Part shown: positions 7,071 to 13,674 of the stretch, piece after piece | Position numbering within the stretch: the stretch's first letter is position 1 | Layout of the letters: the number at the start of each line of letters is the position of its first letter | NCBI GenBank assembly: GCA_036653595.1 | Contig: JAVVTQ010000035.1 | Location: 1-16,592 of the forward strand | From: JAVVTQ01 sp036653595 | GTDB taxonomy: Bacteria > Bacillota > Clostridia > Oscillospirales > Ruminococcaceae | Direction: 5' to 3' | Length of the DNA: 16,592 nt | Position numbers and translations under genes: made by a program | Notes under the pieces: model-generated | Database searches by the model: none | What the model was told of the DNA's origin: nothing | What the model saw: only the letters and a program-made list of their open reading frames with translations

Positions 7071-8435
7071 CTACTTCCCCACGCAAAAATTATCAAATAC
7101 ACTGTCAATCACGGCTTCGGAGACATTTTCGCCGGAAAGACCCGACAGAGCCGCGAGCGCCTCGTCGAGAATCGCATATACAACATCGAGTGTTGTGCTG
7201 TGTGCGGCGTCCAGCGCATCGTTTACCGCTGTGAGCGCTGTGCGGGCGCAGGAACGCTGCCGTTCGTTGGCGAGTATCGGCTCGCTTGTGTCATACGAAT
7301 CTGTCCTAAGTGCCCTGCGCACGGCGAGGTCGACCTTTTTGGCGGCATCCGGCTCTTTGTCGCTGATATAAACGGTTTGGGCAAAAAGACTCTCGATTTC
7401 ACCGCAGTCGAGCACGGGCGCCAAATCTGTCTTGCTTATTATCGCCACGGTGTTCTTGTCTTTCAGCATTTCAATCAAATCGCGGTCGTCAAGGGAGAGC
7501 TCGCGCGAGCGGTCGAACACCGCGAGAACGAGTGAGGCATTTTTAAGGTGCTCGAGCGCGCGCCCGATTCCGATTTTTTCGACAAGCTCGTCGCTCATGT
7601 GAATCCCGGCGGTGTCGGCCAGGAGAAGCGTCGTCCCGCCCAAGGAGACGGACTGCTCGACGATGTCGCGCGTCGTCCCGGCAATCGGCGTCACAATCGC
7701 ATTGTCGCACCCTGTCAGAAGATTCAAGAGCGTGCTCTTTCCGACGTTCGGGCAGCCGACGATGACGGTTGACACCCCGCGCAGCAGTGTAGCGCCAAGC
7801 TCATAGCTTTGGACAAGCCGTTCGAGATTTTGCGATATATTTTTCAAGTCGCCCATCAATCGGACAGTGTCAACTTCCTCCACGTCCTCCTCGGGGAAAT
7901 CGATATATGCGGCAATGTGTGACTGAATTGAAAGAATACCCGCTTTCAGCTCGGTGGTTTTTCTGTATAGTGCACCGCCTGCGAGAGCGGCAGCAGCAGC
8001 TTCACCCTGACGTGAGGCGGCGCGTATGACGTCCATGACAGATTCCGCCTCGGTGAGCGATATGCGCCCGCTCATAAAGGCGCGGCGTGTAAACTCGCCC
8101 CTCGACGCGGGCACAGCGCCGCATCTCAGCACCTCCTTGAGAACTTCTCCGACAACCACGCGTCCGCCGTGGCACATAAGCTCGGCGACATTTTCTCCCG
8201 TATAGCTGCGCGGTGCTCGGAAGACGAGCGCTACAGCTTCATCGATGACGCGGCCGCACTCGTCTTTTATACTGCCAAGACGCGCCGTATAGCCGGAAAG
8301 CTCGCACAGCTTTTCCCCGCTCTTTGATTGAAAGACCATATCGGCAATTTCGTGTGCGCGCTCGCCCGATATTCTGACAATGCCTATTCCGCCCTCACCG
8401 TCCGGTGTGGCTATTGCGGCGATTGTGTCGAGCAT
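7071..8435 (-). CDS. mnmE: tRNA uridine-5-carboxymethylaminomethyl GTPase MnmE
   Basis: A 454-residue GTPase with the expected order: N-terminal folate-binding domain (1-120), helical domain, and G domain inserted at about 217-380. G1 is GCPNVGKST (227-235), G2 TTRD (254-257), G3 DTAG (274-277) and G4 SKTD (334-337). The C-terminal CVGK holds the cysteine (C451) of the usual CIGK tail. G4 has Ser instead of the usual Asn in NKxD. I start at the ATG at 8435, with GAGGTG just upstream and the canonical opening MLDTIAAIATPDGEGGIGIVRISG; the frame extends to 8531 but that part lacks family character. MnmG follows after 3 nt. It lies after the terminator and gap behind khpB, so it probably has its own promoter, which I could not pin down. 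Confidence 0.96.
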   Translation of the reverse strand: MLDTIAAIATPDGEGGIGIVRISGERAHEIADMVFQSKSGEKLCELSGYTARLGSIKDECGRVIDEAVALVFRAPRSYTGENVAELMCHGGRVVVGEVLKEVLRCGAVPASRGEFTRRAFMSGRISLTEAESVMDVIRAASRQGEAAAAALAGGALYRKTTELKAGILSIQSHIAAYIDFPEEDVEEVDTVRLMGDLKNISQNLERLVQSYELGATLLRGVSTVIVGCPNVGKSTLLNLLTGCDNAIVTPIAGTTRDIVEQSVSLGGTTLLLADTAGIHMSDELVEKIGIGRALEHLKNASLVLAVFDRSRELSLDDRDLIEMLKDKNTVAIISKTDLAPVLDCGEIESLFAQTVYISDKEPDAAKKVDLAVRRALRTDSYDTSEPILANERQRSCARTALTAVNDALDAAHSTTLDVVYAILDEALAALSGLSGENVSEAVIDSVFDNFCVGK

Positions 8436-8690
8436 TTTAACACCTCGTTTCCTAAAAAAAGTATGACATCGGGCAAAATGTCGCCAATTAAGACGCACAA
8501 GCCCTTTTGCTTCAAAAATTATTAAGCCCATTTTGTGATATTTTTATAGGCTTAATTTGAGCTTTGCATTCTTTTCGCCAAAAACATGACCGTATAAACT
8601 GATTTTCGAAAGAGCTTTGGGATTTTAAAATGCCTAGACGCGCACAAATACATTTTATATTTTGCGGCAAAAAGCATATAAACGCACGGC
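8436..8690. other. AT-rich gap between khpB terminator and mnmE
   Basis: No credible gene. It is AT-rich compared with the flanking coding DNA. It contains an inverted repeat ATTAAGCC (8521-8528) / GGCTTAAT (8549-8556) with a 20-nt loop, and GACAT (minus strand) facing ATGTC about 40 nt upstream of mnmE. Several TATAAA-like words exist, but none has a convincing -35 at 16-18 bp. I therefore list no promoter, although one for mnmE-mnmG is expected here. Confidence 0.5.
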
Positions 8691-8755
8691 AAAATAAAAA
8701 AGGTCAAAGACACAACGGTGCCATCAATTTTGATGCACTCGCCGATCTTTGACCT
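8691..8755 (-). terminator. Branched intrinsic terminator after khpB
   Basis: On the minus strand, AGGTCAAAGA and TCTTTGACCT pair perfectly over 10 bp (8746-8755 with 8701-8710) and run straight into a T tract (8691-8700). The 35-nt loop holds a second hairpin, GTGCATCAA/TTGATG-GCAC, with one bulge (8718-8738). The stem word TCTTTGACCT is the same word that ends repeat units at 144-153 and 13572-13581. The terminator ends the rpmH-to-khpB transcript before mnmE. Confidence 0.8.
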
Positions 8756-8784
8756 CGGTTTTGCCTATTTAATTGCAGGTTTTG

Positions 8785-9951
8785 TCACAGCTCGATTTTA
8801 CCATAAAGCACGGCGGATTCGCAGGAGGCTTTTTTCTCTTCTTTGTGGGGCGCTGCTGGAACAGGCGCTTCTGTCTGACGCGGTGCGGGAACGGGCTGCG
8901 AAGACGGTGACGCAGAGGCAGTGGCTGTCTTCACACTATCGTCCGTGCGCTGAAAATCAGGTTTGCGGTAATCGCTGCGCGGAGGTCTTGGCGTGCCGCC
9001 ATGGCTGCCCTTGTCAAAGCCGCCTCTGGGTGCGGGACGTCCTCCACGGCTGTCGCGGCCGCTTCTGCCGCCTGAAATCAGGGAAATGACAACTCTGCGG
9101 TTTGGCTCTGTGCCAACAGATTCGGATTTTACACCCTCGATTAGCTGAACCTCACTGTGCACGATTCTGCGCTCATACGGATTCATCGGCTCGAGTGTTT
9201 GGCTATAGCGTGATTTTTTGACCTTGCCGGCGACCTTTATTGCGAGCGCTTTTAGGGTTCTTTCGCGTTTTTCACGATAGCCCGCAACATCCACGGATAT
9301 TTTGCTGTAATCGTCGCCGCTTCGGCTGCTGACGAGTGTGCACAGGTACTGCACGGCATCCATCGTCTCGCCGCGGCGCCCGATGAGAATCGAGGCGTCG
9401 TCGCCGTCTACCACAAATTTTATTCCGCGGTCTGTCTTTGCGGCGGAGTAGGAGAGCTTTTCCGCACCTATACCGGCGCAGAGCATGCGAAGGTAGTCGT
9501 ATGCAACGGCTGCGGATGAGGGGAGCTCATCCAAGGCAAGCGGAATATCGGGCTGCACCGTTTCGGGTTTCGGCTTGTAGGCCGACTCGCTGACGGGTGT
9601 GGGGGTTTCGGAATAAAAAGGTGACGGCGTCTTTTGCGGTGCCGGCGTATGCTGTGGCTCGGAAATCGGCTGAGGGCGTGACTGAGCGACCGGCGCTCTT
9701 GCGGCAGGCTCGGACGGCACAGCAGCCTCAGATTCGGTCTTTTTCCTGTCAGCAGCCTCAAAAAGTGCTTTGACGGAAAACCCGTCGTCGAGAGCGGTCA
9801 CCTTGACCTTTGCGGGAATTGTGGAAAAGAGCTTTTTTTGAGGAAGATCTATGATTTCGACCGACACATCGTCGCGGCCGAGACTCAGTTGATTGCAGGC
9901 ATCCTCGACGGCTTCGTCGACTGTGCGTCCGGTTGTTATTATCTCAGACAT
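8785..9951 (-). CDS. khpB: RNA-binding protein KhpB/Jag (EloR) with long disordered linker and RGG-type tail
   Basis: A cytoplasmic RNA-binding protein; in streptococci and other Firmicutes it pairs with KhpA and affects cell elongation and division. Domains of the 388 residues: Jag-N (1-52); a Pro/Ala/Ser-rich disordered linker (about 72-140); a KH domain with GRRG at 191-194; an R3H domain (about 225-292) with the RxxxH motif at 261-265; and a C-terminal tail of nearly 100 residues. The tail starts with an Arg-Gly-rich stretch (295-320) and ends in Pro/Ala/Ser. B. subtilis Jag has about 208 residues, so linker and tail account for the extra length. I start at the ATG at 9951, just before SEIITTGRTVDEAVE, with AAAGGAAG upstream; the frame continues to 10017 without family character. 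It follows yidC after 68 nt, the conserved order. Confidence 0.93.
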   Translation of the reverse strand: MSEIITTGRTVDEAVEDACNQLSLGRDDVSVEIIDLPQKKLFSTIPAKVKVTALDDGFSVKALFEAADRKKTESEAAVPSEPAARAPVAQSRPQPISEPQHTPAPQKTPSPFYSETPTPVSESAYKPKPETVQPDIPLALDELPSSAAVAYDYLRMLCAGIGAEKLSYSAAKTDRGIKFVVDGDDASILIGRRGETMDAVQYLCTLVSSRSGDDYSKISVDVAGYREKRERTLKALAIKVAGKVKKSRYSQTLEPMNPYERRIVHSEVQLIEGVKSESVGTEPNRRVVISLISGGRSGRDSRGGRPAPRGGFDKGSHGGTPRPPRSDYRKPDFQRTDDSVKTATASASPSSQPVPAPRQTEAPVPAAPHKEEKKASCESAVLYGKIEL

Positions 9952-10019
9952 ATAAGGAGACTTCCTTTCATATAGGCTGTTCCAAAGTCGTGCATCGCAC
10001 AGCGTTTGGAAAAACAAAA

Positions 10020-11057
10020 TCAGTTATAGCGCTCCTCTTCCAACTCACGCGCTTTTTGCAGGCGAAGGCGGGCAAGCTCTGCCGCACCAATCTCTTTTTC
10101 CACCAGCTCGCCGGTTTCGGCATCGGGCAGCTTGACCTTTTTGACGGCCTTTGCAGCTTTTTTCTTCGCCACAATCTGGGCATTAAAGTCTGCCTTGATT
10201 TTTTCGGGGTCGACCATTTTGCGAAGAAGCCATGACTGGAAGATGATGATGAGGTTCTGGAAGCCCCAATAAAGGCTGAAGCCTGCGGGGTACATAAAGG
10301 AGAAGAAGGCAAACATAGCTGTCATACCTATGAGCATCCCCTTGCCGGAGCTTTGTCCGGAGGCTTTCATGGAGAAAAGTGAGGACAAAAGCATGGTTAT
10401 GACTGAGAACAGAGGCACGAGCAAAATAAGGTTAAAGTTGAGCGTAGGCGTTTCCCAAAGCTTGATGGGGCCTAGGTTCATGTTGAGGTTCTGAATTTTT
10501 TCGATTGAGGAAGAAAACTGGGGGTTTGAGGCAATTGAGGTGTACATCCCCGAATTTGTCTGGAGCTGTTCGATTATCTTTGTCTCAAATAGCCTGTCCG
10601 CGGCGGGGTCTGCGACCTGCAAAAACCTTGCCGTCACCGTGGAAAGCTCGGCCATAACGTCGGCGGGAATGTGCAGCATGTATGTCAGGGGCTTGTATAT
10701 AACCTCGACAAGACCGAAAAGTATCGGGAATTGCAGCAGCATCGGCAGACAGCCGGAAAACATGCTTATGCCATATTCCTGCTGCAGCTTCTGCATTTCG
10801 GTGTTCATTTTGTCTTTATCATTTTTATACTTGTCCTGAAGTTCCTTCATCAGCGGCTGGAAAGCGGACATGCGCGCCGTGGAGCGCTGCTGCTTGAGAG
10901 AGAGCGGGAACATCAAAATCTTAGTGACAAGAGCAAACAGGAAAATAGCGATAATGTAAGCCGCGCCGGGAAGACCGAGCAGATCATTTGCAAACCAATA
11001 GCAGGCCTGCATGATGTACCCCAAGGGCACGGCAATAATTTGCCAGATTAAATTCAT
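10020..11057 (-). CDS. yidC: Membrane protein insertase YidC (Gram-positive type)
   Basis: Inserts and folds proteins in the cytoplasmic membrane, alone or with Sec. The 345 residues carry five expected membrane segments: residues 5-24, 32-52, about 100-120, and two in the C-terminal half (about 213-235 and 245-280). The long polar loop (about 130-205) is extracytoplasmic. The cytoplasmic hairpin after SLKQQRSTARMSAFQP (53-68) is Lys/Glu-rich and coiled. The positive charge expected in the substrate groove appears to be Lys46 (TKILMFP) rather than Arg. There is no E. coli-style periplasmic domain and no convincing lipobox. The C-terminus is basic (AKKKAAKAVKKVK) and Glu-rich at the end. AGGAG lies 9 nt before the ATG. 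It is located between yidD (24 nt) and khpB (68 nt). Confidence 0.95.
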   Translation of the reverse strand: MNLIWQIIAVPLGYIMQACYWFANDLLGLPGAAYIIAIFLFALVTKILMFPLSLKQQRSTARMSAFQPLMKELQDKYKNDKDKMNTEMQKLQQEYGISMFSGCLPMLLQFPILFGLVEVIYKPLTYMLHIPADVMAELSTVTARFLQVADPAADRLFETKIIEQLQTNSGMYTSIASNPQFSSSIEKIQNLNMNLGPIKLWETPTLNFNLILLVPLFSVITMLLSSLFSMKASGQSSGKGMLIGMTAMFAFFSFMYPAGFSLYWGFQNLIIIFQSWLLRKMVDPEKIKADFNAQIVAKKKAAKAVKKVKLPDAETGELVEKEIGAAELARLRLQKARELEEERYN

Positions 11058-11081
11058 AGCACAAAACTCCTCTTGTTGGGT

Positions 11082-11306
11082 TTATTTCTTTTTTGGAGGG
11101 ACCGGATCATAGCCGCCCTTGCACAGCGGATTGCAGCGCAGAATTCTGTACAAGCCCAAAACGACACCCTTGAAAGCGCCGTGAAGCTCTATTGCCTCCA
11201 TCATATATTCCGAGCAGGTCGGAATAAAGCGGCAATGCGAACCCAGCCCCGGTGATATGCTTCTTTTATAGAAGTGAAGCATGCGCAGAAGCAGCCTGCT
11301 AACCAT
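11082..11306 (-). CDS. yidD: Membrane protein insertion efficiency factor YidD
   Basis: A 74-residue membrane-associated protein that assists YidC-dependent insertion. Nearly every position of the family core is present: HFYKRSISPGLGSHCRFIPT, then CSEYMMEAI, HG, KG, and RILRCNPLCKGGYDPVP, including the conserved cysteines. I start at the ATG at 11306, giving the family N-terminus MVSRLLLRMLHFYKR. This overlaps the end of rnpA by 8 nt; the longer open frame to 11489 lies within rnpA and is a shadow. The Shine-Dalgarno is weak (AAAGG, 12 nt away), so translation is probably coupled to rnpA. Confidence 0.94.
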   Translation of the reverse strand: MVSRLLLRMLHFYKRSISPGLGSHCRFIPTCSEYMMEAIELHGAFKGVVLGLYRILRCNPLCKGGYDPVPPKKK

Positions 11307-11640
11307 CGATGACGCCGGCCTTTGACAGATTGGCGCGAAGAATCTCGCGCACATCAGTGGATTTTTTTTGCAAAACGGCGCTGCGGCACACAAACACGAT
11401 ATCATAGGAACCGCGCGCATGCAACAAAAGCTCTGTGGCGGCGGCCCGCACGATGCGGCGCGCCCTGTTGCGCTCAACAGCGCAGCCAAGCTTCTTTGTG
11501 GCGGTTATTCCGATGCGCACCCCTCCGCGCTTTTTGGGGAGCACATAGGTCACGACGCTGGGCGTAACAAAGCTCTGCTTGCTGCGATATGCGCGAGAAA
11601 ACAGAAATCCCTTGTTAATTGTTGCGAGTTTACTTTTCAT
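11299..11640 (-). CDS. rnpA: Ribonuclease P protein component
   Basis: The protein subunit of RNase P, which helps the catalytic RNA remove the 5' leader of pre-tRNA. At 113 residues it matches the usual 110-120. The signature GITATKKLGCAVERNRARRIVRAA (about 44-67) holds the basic RNR box and is decisive. The aromatic-rich N-terminal part (FLFSRAYRSKQSFVT) lines the expected substrate groove. The ATG at 11640 has no recognisable Shine-Dalgarno; instead a strong hairpin ends 10 nt before it (see 11650-11675). An in-frame TAA lies 12 codons upstream with no other likely start between. It overlaps yidD by 8 nt and follows rpmH after 139 nt. Confidence 0.95.
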   Translation of the reverse strand: MKSKLATINKGFLFSRAYRSKQSFVTPSVVTYVLPKKRGGVRIGITATKKLGCAVERNRARRIVRAAATELLLHARGSYDIVFVCRSAVLQKKSTDVREILRANLSKAGVIDG

Positions 11641-11649
11641 AATACAACA

Positions 11650-11675
11650 AAAGCCAGCCGGAAACGGTTGGCTTT
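11650..11675 (-). terminator. Hairpin with T-rich 3' flank just upstream of rnpA
   Basis: In the transcript, AAAGCCAACCG pairs with CGGCTGGCTTT (10 of 11 pairs, one A-C mismatch) around a UUUC loop. TGTTGTATT and then the rnpA ATG follow at once. The shape is that of an intrinsic terminator or attenuator with a moderate T tract. It may lower rnpA expression relative to rpmH, since L34 is needed in far larger amounts than RNase P protein. An mRNA-processing or stability role is an alternative. Confidence 0.6.
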
Positions 11676-11678
11676 AGA

Positions 11679-11690
11679 CGTTTGCAAACG
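11679..11690. promoter_or_regulatory. Perfect 12-bp palindrome in the rpmH-rnpA interval
   Basis: CGTTTGCAAACG is self-complementary and sits 3 nt from the outer edge of the rnpA hairpin. Its symmetry is like that of a dimeric regulator site, but it lies inside a transcribed interval and I recognise no specific regulator. It may also form part of an alternative RNA fold. Confidence 0.3.
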
Positions 11691-11779
11691 CAGCTTTTGA
11701 GGTGAGTGAGGAGGAGGTTCTGCATAAGCATAGAAAAAGCCGTGCGACCGGACTGCCGACGGTTCTGCGCCGAATATCA

Positions 11780-11914
11780 TTATGCGGAAAGTTTGTTTCT
11801 GCCGCGAGCGCGACGGCGGGCTATAACCTTGCGGCCGCTGCGTGTGGCCATGCGCTTCATAAAACCGTGCTCTCTCGAGCGAGTGCGTTTTTTGGGGTGA
11901 AAAGTTGGTTTCAT
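11780..11914 (-). CDS. rpmH: 50S ribosomal protein L34
   Basis: A 44-residue, very basic large-subunit protein, textbook in length and sequence: MKPTFHPKKRTRSREHGFMKRMATRSGRKVIARRRARGRNKLSA. The start is fixed by the family N-terminus and by GGAG 7 nt upstream of the ATG at 11914. It opens the rpmH-rnpA-yidD-yidC-khpB run. Transcription should start from the consensus promoter at 12106-12135, giving a leader of about 185 nt. In many Bacillota dnaA and oriC lie on the other side of rpmH; here gcvT does. Confidence 0.98.
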   Translation of the reverse strand: MKPTFHPKKRTRSREHGFMKRMATRSGRKVIARRRARGRNKLSA

Positions 11915-12100
11915 AACATTACTCCGTTCCGCCGCTGCGCCGGCTGGTTGTTTATTTTTTGCGGGGAGTCCGCGCAGAAATATGATGAGAATCCTCCGCA
12001 AATGTAATCCCGAAAAGACGGGAAACATGAACATGCGTGTAGCGCAAATAAACAGTGGCGGTATATGAAAAAAATAAAAATTTACATATAACCGTGTAGA
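11915..12100 (-). promoter_or_regulatory. Long leader of rpmH mRNA
   Basis: About 185 nt between the inferred transcription start and the rpmH ATG. It holds small GC hairpins such as CCCG-TCTTTT-CGGG near 12008-12021 and GCGGGG-type pairing near 11958-11975. The rpmH frame stays open through it to an ATG at 12034, but the extra 40 codons show no family similarity. I know no named leader element that matches. Confidence 0.4.
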
Positions 12101-12105
12101 AAGTA

Positions 12106-12135
12106 ATTATATACTACTTTTTCAGCAAATGTCAA
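12106..12135 (-). promoter_or_regulatory. Consensus sigma-A promoter for the rpmH operon
   Basis: Minus strand: TTGACA at 12130-12135, 18 bp spacer, TATAAT at 12106-12111. Both hexamers are perfect consensus. Such a strong promoter suits a ribosomal protein gene. Confidence 0.9.
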
Positions 12136-12203
12136 GAGCAAAAGGCGTTGCGCACACGCGCATAACGACGGTAATCGCATAAAAATATTATGTAATAAGA
12201 TCA

Positions 12204-12232
12204 TTGACACACCATAAGGCGGTTGGTACACT
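12204..12232 (+). promoter_or_regulatory. Sigma-A promoter for gcvT
   Basis: Plus strand: TTGACA at 12204-12209, 17 bp spacer, TACACT at 12227-12232 (4 of 6 matches). It sits about 45 nt upstream of the gcvT ATG, leaving no room for a glycine riboswitch between promoter and gene. It is divergent from the rpmH promoter, with about 70 bp between the -35 boxes. Confidence 0.7.
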
Positions 12233-12276
12233 TTATATGTAATAAAAAGAAAATAAAACATCAAAGAGGTATGTAT

Positions 12277-13368
12277 ATGGAGCAGAAGACACCGCTTTAT
12301 GAATGCCACCAGAAATGCGGGGGGAAGATAGTTCCATTTGCGGGCTATTTGCTGCCCGTGCAGTACGGTGAGGGCGTTATTGCAGAGCACCTCGCCGTCA
12401 GAACAAAGGCCGGACTTTTTGACGTTTCACATATGGGCGAAGTGATGTTCGAGGGGCGCGACGCGCTGGCAAACCTCAATTTGATGCTGACAAACGATTA
12501 CACAAATATGCAGGAGGGCCGTGTTCGCTACGGTGTCATGTGCCGCGATGACGGCGGCGTCCTCGATGATCTGATAGTCTACAAATACTCCGATGAGGAG
12601 TACATGGTCGTCGTCAATGCATCGAATAAGGACAAGGACTTTGCATGGATGACAGCCCACAAAAGCGGCGATGTCAAAATAACCGACAGATCGCCGAAAA
12701 CGGCGCAGGTAGCGCTGCAAGGACCGAAGTCACGCGACATCCTAAAAAAGCTCTGCGATGAGCGCGATTTGCCCGAAAAATATTATTCATTCAGGCACGG
12801 TGTCGATGTGGCGGGTATGACGGCGGTGATATCGCAGACGGGCTATACGGGCGAGTTTGGGTACGAAATTTACGTCAAAAACTGCGACGCGCCCGAGTTG
12901 TGGGACGCCCTTTTGGAGGCCGGAGAAGAGTTTGGCCTTGTCCCCTGTGGGCTGGGTGCGCGCGACACGCTCAGGCTGGAGGCATCGATGCCGCTCTATG
13001 GACACGAGATGGACGAGAGCATAACCCCGCTTGAAACGCGTCTGGATTTCGGCGTAAAGCTTAACAAAGAGTTTTTCATCGGCAAAGCAGGAATAGAGGC
13101 GAGACTTCCGCTGTCGAGAGTGCGCGTCGGTCTTAAAGTGAACGGGCGCGGCATAGTGCGTGAGCACTGTGATATATTTGCGCCGGATGGCGAGCGTGTC
13201 GGTCTTTCCACTTCGGGAACACACTGCCCATTTCTGGGATACCCGGTCGCTATGGCGATTGTTGATATTGAATATTCCAATACAGGCACCAAGCTCGAAG
13301 CGGATGTGCGAGGGCGCCGAGTCGAGGTCGAGATTGTGGATATGCCATTTTACAAGAGGCAGAGTTAG
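12277..13368 (+). CDS. gcvT: Aminomethyltransferase, glycine cleavage system T protein
   Basis: Transfers the methylene unit from the aminomethyl-lipoyl H protein to tetrahydrofolate, releasing ammonia. The 363 residues have family length. Recognisable parts are VPFAGYLLPVQYGEG near the N-terminus, AGLFDVSHMGE, the DDGGVLDDLIVYK loop with the folate-facing Asp (97 or 98), VVNASNKDKD, LQGPKS, SQTGYTGEFGYEIY, LGARDTLRLEA, and the C-terminal barrel with GxxTSGTHCPFLG. Two ATGs are close (12271 and 12277). I chose 12277 because AGAGG lies 7 nt before it but only 1 nt before the other. No gcvH or gcvP lies near; a repeat block follows instead. YgfZ- or sarcosine-oxidase-like relatives are less likely given the strong GcvT motifs. 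Confidence 0.94.
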   Translation: MEQKTPLYECHQKCGGKIVPFAGYLLPVQYGEGVIAEHLAVRTKAGLFDVSHMGEVMFEGRDALANLNLMLTNDYTNMQEGRVRYGVMCRDDGGVLDDLIVYKYSDEEYMVVVNASNKDKDFAWMTAHKSGDVKITDRSPKTAQVALQGPKSRDILKKLCDERDLPEKYYSFRHGVDVAGMTAVISQTGYTGEFGYEIYVKNCDAPELWDALLEAGEEFGLVPCGLGARDTLRLEASMPLYGHEMDESITPLETRLDFGVKLNKEFFIGKAGIEARLPLSRVRVGLKVNGRGIVREHCDIFAPDGERVGLSTSGTHCPFLGYPVAMAIVDIEYSNTGTKLEADVRGRRVEVEIVDMPFYKRQS

Positions 13369-13491
13369 GGCGCCGTCAACCGCGCCGTGCCCAAAAGCCG
13401 CGACCTAGCGCTTTGCTTTACCAATAAAAAACACACTGTGCCCCTAAGCCACTCCCCCGCACCCGGATTTACCCGTAAGAATTGCGCCGTG
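13369..13491. other. Non-coding stretch after gcvT, with short direct repeats
   Basis: No gene is seen. GGCGC and GCGCC near 13370-13388 could pair weakly but lack a T tract, so there is no clear gcvT terminator. GTGCCCCTAAGCC occurs twice (13438-13450 and 13489-13501), and GCGCCGTGCCC occurs twice (from about 13382 and 13484). The stretch therefore looks built from duplicated short words, like the arrays that follow. Confidence 0.5.
13455..13487. repeat. 33-nt imperfect direct repeat, copy 1
   Basis: Begins CCCCGCACCC and ends GTAAGAATTGCGC. Matches 13642-13674 at 29 of 33 positions with no gap; the four differences lie in the middle. The two copies bracket array B. Confidence 0.8.
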
Positions 13492-13501
13492 CCCCTAAGC
13501 C

Positions 13502-13637
13502 CTTAGTCCCTATTTTGAATGCCCATGACCTAAAGTCCTTGACCCAAAAGCCCTTGACCTTAATTTAAACGTCTTTGACCTAAAGCCCTTGCCCTAAAGC
13601 CCTTGACCTAAAGCCCTTGACCTAAAGCCCTTGACCT
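13502..13637. repeat. Degenerate short-unit repeat array B
   Basis: The most regular array. Four consecutive 14-nt units AAAGCCCTTGACCT fill 13582-13637, the first having GCCCT for GACCT. Before them the core spacings are 21 (13506 to 13527), 14, 15, 21 (13556 to 13577), then 14 five times. The second 21-nt step contains TAATTTAAA; the first has a decayed form. It lies between the two copies of the 33-nt direct repeat. No frame is preserved. Confidence 0.88.
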
Positions 13638-13641
13638 CGTG

Positions 13642-13674
13642 CCCCGCACCCTGCTTTATCTGTAAGAATTGCGC
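13642..13674. repeat. 33-nt imperfect direct repeat, copy 2
   Basis: Partner of 13455-13487 (29 of 33 identical). This copy runs directly into the hairpin GCGC-GAA-GCGC at 13671-13681, whereas copy 1 runs into GCCGTGCCC. Confidence 0.8.

Noticed and set aside
11001..11057. Lipoprotein signal in YidC (Cys19)
   Set aside because: The residues before Cys19 (YIMQA) do not form a good lipobox, and the Cys is within the first membrane helix.
11702..12007. Plus-strand ORF opposite rpmH
   Set aside because: rpmH is an exact family match on the minus strand and the plus-strand frame has no RBS or recognisable content.
11915..12034. N-terminally extended L34
   Set aside because: The 40 extra codons have no L34 character and the ATG at 11914 has a proper GGAG site.
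12035..12222. oriC between rpmH and the next gene
   Set aside because: AT-rich, but no DnaA-box cluster and no dnaA; the AT content is explained by two divergent promoters.
12136..12276. Glycine riboswitch upstream of gcvT
   Set aside because: Only about 40 nt separate the inferred transcription start and the ATG, too short for the aptamer, and no conserved core is seen.
13582..13637. Array encodes a repetitive peptide
   Set aside because: The 14- and 15-nt steps shift the reading frame and no start with RBS precedes it.
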